Part shown: positions 12,064 to 22,745 of the stretch, piece after piece
Layout of the letters: each line of letters opens with the position of its first letter
Numbering within the stretch: the first letter of the stretch is position 1
Source: Prorocentrum cordatum
Lineage: Eukaryota > Sar > Dinophyceae > Prorocentrales > Prorocentraceae
DNA length: 64,000 nucleotides
Reading direction: 5' to 3'
NCBI GenBank assembly: GCA_963575745.1
Contig: CAUYUJ010013869.1
Coordinates: forward strand, 200,001 to 264,000
The notes under the pieces: model-generated
The model's database searches: none
Told to the model about the DNA's origin: nothing
What the model saw: only the letters and a program-made list of their open reading frames with translations
Made by a program: the position numbers and the translations under genes

Positions 12064-12539
12064 CCCACTGGCCGCCTGTCGCCGCCACGTGCGCTGGCTC
12101 ACCGCCCCGGTGCTCTGGCTGGCGCTTCCCGGCCCTGCTCCGGCGGCCACGCGTTACCGCTTCGTCGCCGCCCCGCGAGCTTGCTCGCGTCAAGCGGGCG
12201 CCCGTCGTCGCATCGTCGCCGCCTCGTGAATTGGCCCGTCTTCCTGTATGCGCATTCATATTAAATGACATAAAGCACCCCACACAAATTGCTCTACTTA
12301 GATTCTCTTTGCGTCCCCTGAATCAACGGCTCCAGACCCCCGGAATCATCGTCCCCTGTCCGCCCCTTGTGACAGTGCGAACTAAACGATTGTGCCCCAT
12401 CGCTCATTGCACACACGACATGATAAAATCATGCGCCGGCCGGGTATCACCCTCTTTTATATTCTTATCTATGCATACTACGCGCACGAACTCATGTATC
12501 ACAATCGCTAAACTTTCAAGAGCCCGTGACAAAACTGGC

Positions 12540-13440
12540 ACGAAATCAACACGCGCGCAGATGTCGAAATTATACAAGCAACCAAAAATGCCATCTGTTC
12601 AACGTACAGACACCAGAACACTTTCGGTCTGCCAGTACAAGTTTTGTAAATGTCTCGCCCAGCGAAAGCACCATGTAAAGGCCGCGCTTTCATCTCACAC
12701 AACGGTGCGTCCGCCTTGTTGCGGCATGCGCCATGCACAAAAACGTATCACGTACCAATATCAGGTCCACGCGAGCGCGCCGCCACGTGCGCGTGTCAAA
12801 AACCACTTCAAACAACATTCTCCGAAGCGCTTCGACCAGATGTTCGAACGCAGATGGAAAGCCAAGTGATTTCCAACGGAGAAATGGCAACGTTTCTGGG
12901 AATCCAGCGCGCGCGCTTCCTCAACACCACCTTCATCAACGCCGTCGCATCACGTCGTCGTCGTCGACACCCGCCGCCAATGCCACTATCACCACCGTAA
13001 AATGGACGCCATCGTTTATCATCGTCGTTTCCAGCATCGGCGCCGGGATTTGCCTTCCCGTTGTCATCGTCATCATCGCCACCACCACCGCTGCAATCAT
13101 CATCGTGGCCGACGTTGTCGGCGTCATCATGACACCGCGCCCGCCCGACTCACCAGCCCGCAATGAAACGCCCGACCACCAGCGCGGCCTTTGAGACGCG
13201 CTGGGAAGTTCCAACCGGCAAGCGCCATCGTGGCCGCATCGGTTGTGCCAAACCAGCTGGTCGCACTGTGCCAGAGTTTGCGCGCGCCAGCGCGGCCGCA
13301 GAGAGGCGCCAGCCAGAGCCAGGCAGTCATCGCGATCACGGTCGTCTGGGATTGGCACATCAAGTTGCGGGAGAGGGTGTGGGATGATTGCGCGAGCATT
13401 GGGGCTGTCAGCCCACGACATGACACGAATTAGTTGCACC
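12540..13440 (-). repeat. Dispersed repeat R2, reverse copy
   Basis: Read on the minus strand this segment follows the R2 order seen at 8390-8870 and 46970-47258: an ACCGATGCGGCC-TGGCGCT block, AGCGCGTCTC, a TCGGGCGG-CGC block and a GATGATGA-rich stretch. The plus-strand translation at 13000-13130 is strongly hydrophobic, but the same bias exists in the other copies. The upstream part (12540-12900) resembles 14300-14360 through a CACGCGCGCAGATGTCGAA motif. Confidence 0.55.
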
Positions 13441-13689
13441 CCGCAGGCTGCACAATCTTATATGCGTCACGCTCTGGGCTGTGGCCCGGCAGCCGCCCTT
13501 CGCCGCGACGCAGGAGCCTCTTCTGTTTGCCCGCCAATCAGTGCACACACACACACACACACGCATGTGGCTGCAGAGCCCGACAAGCGGCCCGGCGGGA
13601 TCATTCGAACATTTGCAGAAGGGGGATGAAAAAGGCAGAGCTTAGAAGCGTGACGGAGGAAGTGTGAGGTAACTCAGCAGAAGCGAATG

Positions 13690-14240
13690 ATTGTTGCTTC
13701 TTGGCGTCCTCTTGGGCGCCGTCTGGGCACACTCTTGGAGCGTCTTGGGGTTCTTCCTGAGCCGTCTGGGAGCCTTCGTGGCGCGCCTAAGGAATGTGAT
13801 TGGCCGTCAGGAGACGACCGCGGGCGTGCGCGACAGATTGTCCGGCGGCTCGGGCGCGACTCGGTGCCCTGTTGGGCTGTCCTTGAAGTGTCTCAGGGCG
13901 GCTTGGGGCCCCGTTGGATGCTCTGGGCGCCCCTGGGGAGCCCCTGGAGCCGTCCTGAAGAGGGTGGTGGTCCTTCTGGGGCTGGGTTGGAGCATCGGCA
14001 AGCCGAAAAGGCGGAAACCCACAACCAATGCCAAAAACCACACGGTTTTTGCCTCTGGGGGCCCTCTCGGGGGCAGTCTGGGAGCCCTCTCGGAGCGTCT
14101 GGGGCGCGTTCTGAGCCATCTGGAAGCCTCGGTCGGGCGTCTCGGGAGCGTGGTGGGACATCTGGAGACGGCCGCCGGCGTCTTGCGAATCAGGTGCGGC
14201 TCGGTGCTCCGTTAGGCTGCCCTGGAGGTATCTCTGGGCG
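13690..14240 (-). repeat. GCCCAAGAYGGCC motif cluster, reverse orientation
   Basis: The motif is read on the minus strand here (GGCGTCTTGGG, CCGTCTGGGAG on plus). It is the only sizeable cluster in this orientation. Long frames occur on both strands and reflect composition. A short (CA)n tract lies just upstream at about 13546-13562. Confidence 0.75.
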
Positions 14241-14299
14241 GCGCTACCAGCAAGAACGTGTTTCGCATTGGTTGCCGCAGCTGTCGTGCACGATCCTAG

Positions 14300-14740
14300 A
14301 CCGGGCCACGCGCGCGCAGATGTCGAATCCTCACAGGACCACTGGTTTGACAAGTAAGTACTCAGCGTATTGTGTTTGCACACGCAGACACGCACATCCG
14401 TGGCACGTCTGCCGGTCTGTCACAAAATGAAACCGTGCGGGCGACACGCGCGTGCATGCCGAAACGATTGCAGACCAGTGGTTTATGATCCGTGTCGAGA
14501 TCGATGTGATCAACAAATATCATCAACCGATGTCATACCAACTAAACCTAACATGTCAGCGTTTCTGCGCGCGCAATTCCTCATCGTCCTCATCAACACG
14601 ATCATCATCATCATAATCGCCAGCGTCATCGTTGCCACCGGCATCATCATCATCATTATCATCATCATCATCATCATCATCACCATCACCATCACCATCA
14701 CCATCACCAACGTCTTCGTCATCATCACCACCGTCGCCAT
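14300..14740 (+). repeat. R2-like segment ending in an (ATC)n tract
   Basis: The segment carries the CACGCGCGCAGATGTCGAA motif shared with 12555 and a CGCGCGCAATTCCTC block like 12910. It runs into an (ATC)n and (ACCATC)n tract at about 14600-14710, giving poly-Ile or poly-Asp/Met translations. It is probably a truncated relative of R2. Confidence 0.45.
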
Positions 14741-15289
14741 CGTGGGGATGGGACCCAGGGACCCTGGTGGCATCAAATCGATGACAACTAAAACCAACTC
14801 TCACAACCCAAAACTTGGCAAATCTCGGCGTATACAATCTCCGTGAGGGCCTATCGGCGGGGCATTTTGCCACGAACGCTTGGGGATGGGCCACTGGCAA
14901 CCCGTGGCGCCTCCCTGGCGAGGAGCCCGAGGGCCACGTGACGCCACTGAGCTGTGAGCGCAGAAAGCTCACAGCCTGACTGTGTAGAGGGCACAACGCA
15001 CCTAGCTTGTCCCCCCCCTCTTTCTCCTCCTCCTCCTCTTCCTCTTCCTCTTCCTCCTCCTCCTCCTCCCAAGAACCCACCACAAGGCTCCAATAGAGAT
15101 ACTATTGGATCATCAGATGCCTCTGGTCCACGACGCAGGCACAGTGGCGGGACGGGCCGCGAGTGCTACACGGACATCATCTTACTGCCAACCGCTGTCG
15201 CCAGGTCCGACCCTGAAACGCATGGAAGTTGCATGGATGCAGCTGCGAACAGCGTTCCGACGACGAATGCAGGAAATGGGGGGAAGACG
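14741..15289. other. No gene seen; contains a (TCC)n tract
   Basis: A (TCCTCC)n tract lies at about 15017-15069. The flanks carry no recognisable domain. Confidence 0.45.
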
Positions 15290-15420
15290 GACCTTGTTGT
15301 CTTCCTGGTCCTCTATCTCTGGATCCTTGTGGCCAATCTCGGTGTCTTCGAAATCGACCAGCTTGTCCGCCTGGTCGTGCAGCTCTTGTGTCGGAGAGAC
15401 CTCCCGCGTCCAGATGGCCT
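15290..15420. repeat. Dispersed repeat R4, copy 1
   Basis: Related to 20330-20480 and 23155-23445 through the order CCTGGTCCTC, TCTGGATCC, TGGCC-A-CTCGG and CTCGAAATCG. On the minus strand all copies read an acidic peptide of the form VDFEDTEIGHKDPEIEDQ; on plus they read a Leu-rich helix-like stretch. I cannot decide which frame, if any, was ever coding. Confidence 0.5.
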
Positions 15421-16154
15421 CTGCGGATGCGGCTTGCGAGGGGCCGCTCCAGTCGCAGCCACTCCGTCCTCCTCGTCCTCCTTCGTAATTGCCTCCTCCT
15501 CCTCCTCCTCGTCCTCCTCCGCGTAGCTGAGCTTTGCTGATGGCTGCTCGGAGTTTGATAAAGGCTACGGCGCCGTGCCCGGTGCGCGGGACGGAAACCA
15601 TGAGGCGCGCGGGACGGAAGCCAGGAGGCGAAACCAAAAAGCATGTGAGACTGAGCACTGTGGGCGAGAGGGCTGCACGACCCATGTCGCGATGCAGGGA
15701 GCGCCCGTGGAAGACAAGCCATGGTAGCTGTGGCCCCGAGGGGGCAGCAGCGCAACGCACCCAGGGTGGCAGAGCACATCATAGAGCAACACCTGGCTCC
15801 CCCCCAAAGCAGAATGCAGAACCACGTTTTGGAGCATGCCACCTTGATTCCACCATTTGGCGTGCCTAAAAATCCCTACCATGTGTTTGCATAACCAATG
15901 GGTTCGAGGCCTGTGGCAGCTGGCGCTGCTTCCGTACAGTGGTGTTGATCGGGGTTCCATCCATATTCCCACCAGCCCTCGGGGCGTAGGTGGTTTAACT
16001 GATGTTGCCCTCTCTCTCTCCACCAGAACCCCTCCATCCCCTGCTCGGGGGAGGAGTGCATCATTGTTCACAATTCATATGCGCCCCCTCCCCCAGGCGA
16101 CTGGCAGCCAACCAGAAACCAGGAGGAACCTTGAGGACCCCATGCTCACCCCCA
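15421..16154. other. No gene seen
   Basis: Overlapping open frames occur on both strands but none has a recognisable motif. A short (TCC)n tract lies near 15490-15515. Confidence 0.45.
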
Positions 16155-16600
16155 CCACATCTCTGTCAAGAAACCCGCACAAACCGCACTCTGTCTCCAC
16201 ATTTGGAGCATGCGCGGCCAGACCGATGCGACCCCCGCACCATCCCTGTGAAAACCAAAACAAAATACACTTTGGGGCCAAGTCTTGAATCATGTTCGTG
16301 AGGCCCGCGAACACTTTAAATTGGTTTTGAAAGGTACTGTGGGGGTGTCAACATATTCCCTGATCTGCGCAGGGCTACCACCCCTGACAAAAAAACCGAC
16401 CATCTCTGACAAAAACCACATACAAAATGCACCTGCGGCTAAATCTGGATCGTGCGCGGCCATCCCGCGATCACTGTCTAGTGGTTTTTGACAGGGACGG
16501 CGGGGGCGGTGGCGCGTGGCCTGCTGTGCGCAGGCCCACCAGAGACAATGATGGGCATTGGTTTTCGACAAGGATGGTGGGGGCCGACATGTTTCCCGAT
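16155..16600. repeat. ~75-85-bp repeats arranged in both orientations
   Basis: The landmark CCATCYCTGWCAAAAACCA occurs on plus near 16239 and 16399 and, inverted, near 16480-16502 and 16556-16580. GCGCGGCCA and TCATG-type blocks accompany it. The unit also begins the repeat at 25378. The head-to-tail and inverted copies look like nested short elements. No coding motif is visible. Confidence 0.5.
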
Positions 16601-16860
16601 CTGTGCTGTCACGCGCGCAGGCGCACCTGGCGCATTCTGCACGTGCCCGAAGGTGGCGCACCTGGCGCGGCTGGAGTATGCGGCACACCGGACGCACGCG
16701 GAGCACGTGGCGCATCTGGCGCACCAGGCGTGCCTGGCACGCTCAGGCCCTAGGGGTGCCTGGCGCGCGTGGCGCGTCTGGTGCGCGTGGCGCACCTCGC
16801 CCCAGCGTCGTGCACATGGGGTCGGCTTTGGTCTCCTGTAGCTGCCCATCCAAAGACGAC
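16601..16860. repeat. ~9-bp GGCGCACCT tandem repeat
   Basis: A degenerate 9-bp unit gives a collagen-like Gly-X-Y translation on plus (GAPGAAGVCG and similar) and Cys/His-rich translations on minus. The short length and the lack of any flanking coding sequence argue for a minisatellite. Confidence 0.6.
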
Positions 16861-17009
16861 CGCTGAACAAGCTCAGGCTCGGGTGTTACTGATGTGTTGG
16901 GAGGGCGGGTGGTAGTGAGGTAGACGGCTTGCGGGCGGGTGGGTAGCTTGACCCCACCCTCTACACCCTCCCCTGGGCCTTGGAGGGGGGGGGGGGCGAG
17001 TAGTTAGAG

Positions 17010-17570
17010 CGCCCAAGATGGCCAAAGATGGCTCCAAGAGGGCCTCAGGGAGACCAAGGTGGCCTCCAAGATGGCCCAAGATGGTTCAAGATATCCTCCG
17101 GCACACATCCAAGAAGCCTCAAGACGGCCCCAAGACGGTTTCAAGCGCCCTCCGAGCCCTCCAAAGACCAACCCAAAAAGCCCCAACTTGCTAAAACGTC
17201 TGAGGAATATCAATGTGTGTTACCATCTCGCCTGTTCGCTGACGATGGGCTCTTGAAGCCTCGAGATGACCCCAAGACGGCCCCAGAAAGGCCCAAAAGG
17301 GGCCCAAGAGAGCCTCAAGAGGGCCCCAAGAGCGCTCAAGAGCGCTCCAAGAGCGCCCCAGGTGGGCCCCACGACGTTCTTTTTGAGACTCCGAGGGGGT
17401 TGGGAGGGGACCTGAATATGCCTCACCCCCTCCCCTTTTGAGCCATGGGGCTCAAGAGGCCTCCCAGCCTCCAAGGAGCCCCAAGAAGGCCCCAAGACGC
17501 CCACCACGAGCCTCAAGAGTGCCCCAAGAGGCCCCACAGGAGGCCCTCAGAGAGCCTCTAAAATGGCCAT
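17010..17570 (+). repeat. GCCCAAGAYGGCC motif cluster
   Basis: About 560 bp of the motif with AAGAGGGCCC and AAGAGCGCC variants. Frames stay open because the motif lacks stops. Confidence 0.8.
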
Positions 17571-17659
17571 CGTCGTCCTTCAAGCACCTCTCACAACAAC
17601 ATACCTCCAAAACCCGAGGTCTCAGCCTCCTCGTTATCGTCCGTTCCTTCCCTCCTCCA

Positions 17660-17895
17660 TTCCTGCCTCCTCCATCCTCCTCCTCCTCCTCTTCCTCCTC
17701 CTCATGCTCCTCCTTCTGTTCCTCGTGCCACGCGCCTCCTCCTCTTCCTCCTCCTCTTCCTCCTCCTCCTCCTCCTTGTCGTCTTCGCCCTCCTCGTCTT
17801 CCCCCTCCTCCTCATTCTCTCCTCATTCTCTCCTTTTCCTCCTCCTTCTCCTCCTCCTCCACCTTCTCCTCCTCGTCCTCCTCCTACACCCAAGA
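17660..17895. repeat. (TCC)n polypyrimidine tract
   Basis: About 230 bp of TCC with CTT and TCG interruptions, giving poly-Ser, poly-Pro or poly-Leu translations. Confidence 0.9.
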
Positions 17896-18164
17896 TGGTC
17901 TCAGGATGTCGAGCATGGCTCTGGATAGCCTCCGACGGACCTCCAAGAGGCCTCAAGACAGCCACAAGACGGCCCATGATAGCTGAGCATTGCTCAGGAT
18001 GTCCTGCGACAGCCTCTAGCCGAACATGGCTTCAGATAGCCCCCAAGGGGCCTCAAGACAGTCTCCCATCGTGTCTGGCTGGGCTAGTGGAGATCCGCGA
18101 AGCGTCACGAATTGTTTTCTTGTGCTAGCCTCCCCCCAGGATCGCCTTATTTCCTTACAGTGGC

Positions 18165-18312
18165 CAAGCAACGCCAAGCAACGCCAAGGAATGCCAAGCA
18201 ATGCAGAGCGATGCGAACAACTGCCAAGCAATACCAAACAGCGCCAAGCAACGCCAAGCAACACCAAGCAATGCCAAGCAACTCAAAGCCACGCCACGCA
18301 ACGCCAGGCAAT
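18165..18312. repeat. ~10-bp GCCAAGCAAC tandem repeat
   Basis: The unit GCCAAGCAAC/GCCAAGCAAT repeats about fourteen times with drift. A compositionally similar array lies at 51545-51740. Confidence 0.8.
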
Positions 18313-18734
18313 GCTGAGCAGTGCGCCCATGCAATAGGAAGCTTCCCCAAATTGAGGTCGCGCAGGGCTCATTGGAATTATCTGGATCTTCGCTGTACAG
18401 AGCTCCTCAGCAACACCACCCAAATCATGGGGAGGGCAGCTGAACTTATGGGTGTGTGGCGTGTGGGTGGCGTGTGGCATTTGGCGCATCATGGAGTGAT
18501 GGTGCAGAGATCCGCTGGTCCCCTTGTGGGGCCACCAGGCTGTAGGGCGAAGGTTTGCTGCTCCCTGCACCAGTTGCAAGTTCCAGTTTACAATTTGATT
18601 GCTCTACTGTCAACTTCCTAATGTTCATTGTTACTGAACGCGCGAGGGGGGGAGCCGAAAAATCGCACTTTACCACGCCCCTCCGGGTTCGCAGACTTCC
18701 CGGGGGCCGTGGGACATGCAAAAATACTTGAGAT
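18313..18734. other. No gene seen
   Basis: Mixed-composition sequence without a recognisable coding motif on either strand. Confidence 0.4.
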
Positions 18735-19205
18735 GCGATTTACTTACGATTCGCGTCCCCGAAGCCATACACTCTAGTAGATTACGCGATGCTCGCGTAT
18801 CCGAAGCCACAAACCTTTTTGTAAATTAAGCAATGCTCGCGTCCCAGAAACTGTACTTTGTAATGTACGCCAGATTCGCGCCCTCGGGGCCATAAACCTT
18901 AGTAAGTTACGCAATATTGGAATCCGCGAAACCATACAACTTTGTAAAATACCCAACAGTTGCGTCCTCGAGGCAATAAACCATGGTAATTTACGCTATA
19001 TTCGCGTCCCCGAAGCCACAAACAATATTCGCGCCCCCGAAACCATAAACCCTTGACATTTACCCAAAGTTCGCGTCCCCGGGACCATAAACCCTTGTAA
19101 CATACACCGCAATCTTGCCTTCGAGGCTACGCTCCCTCGCACATTCCCGCAGATTCTCGCCTTCGAGGCCATGATCTGTAGTAGATTACACGGTGTTCGC
19201 GCCGT
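18735..19205. repeat. ~54-bp degenerate tandem repeat
   Basis: The unit reads roughly TTCGCGTCCCCGAAGCCATA, then AACCYTTGTAAATTACGCAA. About nine copies can be followed, with two shortened. The flanking segment 19200-19345 is a GCCCAAGAYGGCC cluster that joins the last unit without a gap. Confidence 0.75.
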
Positions 19206-19345
19206 CGAGGCCAAGACCGCCCCAAGACGGCCCAAGAAGCCTCCAGGAGAGCCCCAAGACGGCCCCAGAGGGCACCAGGACAGCTCAGGAGGCACCCAAG
19301 ACGGCCCAAGAACTCCTGAAGATGGCGCCAAAAGAGGTCCAAAGC
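19206..19345 (+). repeat. GCCCAAGAYGGCC motif cluster
   Basis: A short cluster fused to the end of the 54-bp array. Confidence 0.7.
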
Positions 19346-20329
19346 GGGACCACGAACCAAATATTTGACTTCAGCCCCGCGAGGGCGAAAGAGGGCTCCA
19401 AGTGACTGCCAAGCCGCCCCAACAGGCTTCCAAGAGGCATCCCAAGAGGGCAGCCAAAGCCACGCGATGCTGCCCAACGTAACTTCAAGCAGCCCCGAAT
19501 CGCTGCTCCAATACATGGCACGAAAGGGAACTGGAGAATAACAACACGGACTTCAACTGCACGTCCTGAACCTGAATCTGCCGCTTACCAATCGCCCTCG
19601 CAGGAGGCTCCGACATTGTTTCGCAACGGCGCAAAGGAATTCCAGCATAGCTCTGTCATAACCCATTATGATAGAGAGGGGGTCGGCGGCAGGGGGCGAA
19701 ACCCTTACGGATGACACGCTTGCAGTAGGGATTTGCCTTCCTGCCACCATGACGCATCGGGCCAACATGTCCTCAAACAAACGAAGCCGCTCATGGCCCT
19801 GATTGCTCAGACAAGGACAGAAGAGCTGTGCATGGGGTTGGCTGTTCATGCGCCTGGCTCCAAAACCTCTCCCAAACGGCTGGGGGGTAAGACAGGATTC
19901 GACATCTCGGCCGAGCTCTGACCAGAACTTTCGGCCACACAGGCGCTTCCATAAGGCAGGGGGCGGCGACGATTCGGCGTAGGCGTCTTCGATCAATGCC
20001 GCACTACTGATTGCGGTTGGTTATTTGGTGAGGGCGCTGCATCGGCCTGCTGGACTCCAATGATCCCGACTGTGTTCATCACCGAGGCGAGGGCACGAAG
20101 CTGGCTTACGAGAGCGTAGACAAGCGCCTTTCACCAGTCGCCAAGAACCCACTCGCCAATGGCCTGGATCTGCCTCTGGGGATTTACGATGTCTTGCACC
20201 GAGGCAAGCGACTGTTTCTCCGACGCTTGCGAGGACGTATTTTACGAGTAGTGGAACGCGCTCGGCGAAGGTTACCAGAACCGAGGCGAACGTTGCTTCG
20301 ACTATACGGACCAGTGCTGCGGAGACGGG
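19346..20329. other. No gene seen
   Basis: Unique-looking sequence of about 1 kb. Minus-strand frames of up to 147 codons occur near 19553-19996 but match no family I recognise. Confidence 0.45.
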
Positions 20330-20480
20330 CCTCGCAGTCTCCCTGGTCCTCCGTCTCTGGATCCGTCTGGCCGACCTCGGTGTGCTCGAAATCGCCCCTC
20401 TTGTCCTGCCCGTCGAGGCGCTCTGGCGTCGTAGTGCCCGCCCGCGATGCTGGCGGTCGAGTGCAGGATGCCTCCGAGCT
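20330..20480. repeat. Dispersed repeat R4, copy 2
   Basis: The best of the three R4 copies to compare with 23285-23440: CTCTGGATCCGTCTGGCC, CCTCGG, CTGCCCGTCGAGGCGCTCTGG and CGCCCGCGATGCTGGCGGTC are shared almost exactly. The minus strand reads GDFEHTEVGQTDPETEDQ. No start codon or domain supports a complete gene. Confidence 0.6.
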
Positions 20481-20631
20481 GGCAGGGCAGGACTCGACAG
20501 ACCGAGGGAAACAGCGAGCCAGGACTAGGCAGGACAGATGATCGCTGCGATGCCAGGATCGATGAGGTAAAGCAAAGGCGAAGTACCGACGCTGGCAGCA
20601 CACCGTCACCCCACAGGAGAAGCCTTACAAT

Positions 20632-20740
20632 ATATCAGAGTGAGGGGGCCGAACGGTCATTCACTGTCCCTGGGTGCGTGGCTGAAGTGAGATTCCGCGG
20701 TGCGGATTCGTGTTGTTGTTGTTGTTGCTGTTGAACATTA
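20632..20740 (+). repeat. Composite minisatellite family, detached head
   Basis: The segment GGGGCCGAACGGTCATTCAC, then GTGCGTGGCTGAAGT and a (TTG)n run matches 45465-45560, and more distantly 63850-63925. At 45465 the head leads directly into the CGCGACCCACC array. Here the array starts only at 21486, so about 750 bp separates them. Confidence 0.65.
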
Positions 20741-20814
20741 TTAATTCTAAAGAATAATTATTGTTGGGGCCCCTGGTGCACGGCCCCCCCGCCGCGCCTA
20801 GGCCGCAACTACAT

Positions 20815-21184
20815 TTTCATCATTTTTTCGCGAAAGCTTCAGAAAAGTGGATGGGGTCCAGATCCGGTTGTTTTGTTGTAATCCGTTTTCCCTTGCAAAA
20901 AACACTATAAAATGACATTTCTTGTTCTAATATAATCAAATTTCAAGAATCCCTTGCAAAAAATAAGGTAAAGTGGACATTCGCGCGCGCAAGACGAAAT
21001 CCTTCCAAAAGCTTAGTGTTCGGAGCGATTTTAACATAAAAACATCAAAAAACCAATGGTTTTTCAACAAAAAAATGTCAAAATCTCATCCCGCGCGCTC
21101 TTGCGGATTCGTAGGAAACCCAACACTTTTTAAACATTTCTGTCAAACGGGCTTTTGCGAGCAACTTTTTCGAACTTCTGCGAC
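20815..21184. other. AT-rich island
   Basis: This stretch is far richer in A and T than its surroundings, with A-runs and T-runs and a repeated CCCTTGCAAAAAA motif at about 20891 and 20951. No coding motif is visible. It may be part of an insertion separating the minisatellite head from its array. Confidence 0.55.
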
Positions 21185-21315
21185 AACGGTTGCGCACCTG
21201 CCAGGGCCATCATCCCTGTCAAATAATACCATGCGGGACACATTCGTTTTTTCTTCGCGCGCGCACGCCGTCGTCGTCGGCCGCGGGGCCCTGAATAGTA
21301 GCCACGGTCGTCCGC
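21185..21315 (-). repeat. R2 edge fragment
   Basis: CATCCCTGTCAAATAATACC followed by ATGCGGG is the inverted counterpart of the GGCCCGCATGGTATTCTGTG block of R2 at 8777. CGCGCGCGCACGCC follows as in R2. It looks like a truncated R2 end. Confidence 0.45.
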
Positions 21316-21485
21316 ATGCCACGAAGTGAAGTGTCCGAACGTCATAGGGCGGGAAGCTGGGTGTGGGTGGTGGCGAAGAGTCGTTTGGAAATTTGGTAGA
21401 GCTTGAACCGGCCCCCCCACAAAGTGGGGGTATTGCCCGCCTCCTATGAAAACCCTGGCACTGGTGAGAACGGAGTGTCCCCACG

Positions 21486-21493
21486 TGCTAGTA

Positions 21494-21557
<64 letters not shown>

Positions 21558-21905
21558 GTTGTCGTCGTCCCACCCGCAACCCGCCCCGCGACCCACCCGC
21601 GACCCACCCCGCGACCCACCCGCGACCCACCCGCGAACCACCCGCGACCCACCCGCGACCCCCACCCCGCGACCCACCCCGCGACCCACCCTGCGACCCA
21701 CCCGCGACCCACCCGCGACCCACCCGCGACCCACCCCACGACCCACCCCGCGACCCACCCGCGACCCACCCGCGACCCACCCGCGACCCACCCCGCGACC
21801 CGCCCGCGGCCCACCCCGCGACCCACCCGCGACCCGCCCGCGACCCACCCGCGACCCACCCGCGACCCACCCGCGACACCCCGCGACCCACCCGCGACCC
21901 ACCTT
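21486..21905 (+). repeat. (GTT)n run plus 11-bp CGCGACCCACC minisatellite
   Basis: A (GTT)n run of about 65 bp passes through GTCGTCGTCC into some 28 copies of CGCGACCCACC, with occasional CCCGCGACCCACC length variants. An 11-bp unit rotates through the three frames, so plus reads (T)HPRPTRDPPA and minus reads GRGWVAGGSRV. These frames are not genes. The same array recurs at 45600-45840 and begins again at 63965. Confidence 0.9.
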
Positions 21906-22278
21906 CGACCCAAACCACGTTCAAGGTACAAACCAACATTTTCGGCGCCTGCGGCGGGCTTTTTTTGCATTCCTTCCAGGTGGAGAGCCCGCGACCCACC
22001 CCGCGATCAACTCGCGACCAACCCGCGACCCAAACCACGTTCAGGGTACAAACCACATTTTTCGGTGCCTGCGGCGGGCATCTTTTGCATTTGTTCTAGG
22101 TGGAGAGACCGCGGCCCACCCGCGACCACGTTCAGGGTACAAACCAAATTTTTCGGCGCCTGCGGCGGGCATCTTTTGCATTCGTTCCCGGTGGAGAACC
22201 CGCGGCCCACCCGCGACCCAAACCACGTTCAGTGTACAAACCAAATTTTTCGGCGCCTGCGGCGGGCTGCTTTTGCAG
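21906..22278 (+). repeat. ~100-bp tandem repeat, four units
   Basis: Each unit carries CCAAACCACGTTCAGGGTAC, AAACCAAATTTTTCGGCGCC, TGCGGCGGGC and TTTTGCATTCGTTC, followed by GGTGGAGA-CCGCG. Spacing is about 90-115 bp. The last unit ends in GCAGGAGG, where the GAG tract begins. Confidence 0.8.
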
Positions 22279-22700
22279 GAGGACGAGGAGGAGAAGGAGG
22301 ATGAGGATGAGGATGAGGATGAGGATGAGGAGGAGGAGGAGGAGGAGGACGAGGAAGGGGACGACGACGACGTCGACGACGACGACGACGAAAAGGAGGA
22401 GGGGGGAGGATCGGGAGGGGGGGAAGAGGAGGAGGACGACGAGGAGGAACATGACGACAATGGGAGGACGATGATGGAAGGACGAGGGGGGCAGAGGGAG
22501 GACGAGGAAAAAGCGGAGGAGGAGGAGGAGGAGGAGGACGAGGTGGAGGAGGAGGACGACGATGACGATGAGGACGAGGACGAGGACGAGGAAGAGGAGG
22601 AGGAGGCGGAGGAGGAGGAGGAGGAGGAGGAGGAGGAGAGCGCCATCGACAGGGAAGGTGGGGGCCACGAGGTCCGCCGGCTTGACGACGCCCGCGTCGC
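22279..22700. repeat. (GAG/GAC)n acidic-coding tract
   Basis: Long GAGGAG and GACGAC runs give poly-Glu/Asp on plus and poly-Ser on minus. It lies inside the composite minisatellite locus between the ~100-bp repeats and the palindromic tail. Confidence 0.85.
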
Positions 22701-22745
22701 CCGCGCCCGCCCCCTCACTCTTATCCGCAATTGCGGGGTGCTACG
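22701..22745 (+). repeat. Composite minisatellite tail with palindrome
   Basis: CCGCCCCCTCACTCTTATCC is followed by the perfect palindrome CCGCAATTGCGG (22725-22736). The same tail closes the array at 45835-45870, with one base changed in the palindrome. Confidence 0.7.

Noticed and set aside
13000-13135. A hydrophobic, membrane-like peptide on plus (IIVVSSIGAGICLPVVIVII and following)
   Set aside because: It comes from an ATC/GTC-rich stretch. The other R2 copies show the same bias on either strand with different peptides.
16618-16753. A collagen-like Gly-X-Y translation
   Set aside because: It is explained by a 9-bp tandem repeat and has no flanking coding sequence.
17432-17453. A resemblance to the dinoflagellate spliced-leader sequence (AGCCATGGGGCTCAAG)
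   Set aside because: It lacks the central TTTTGG, is itself a small palindrome, and sits in a repeat cluster rich in CTCAAG. It is insufficient for a spliced-leader relic.
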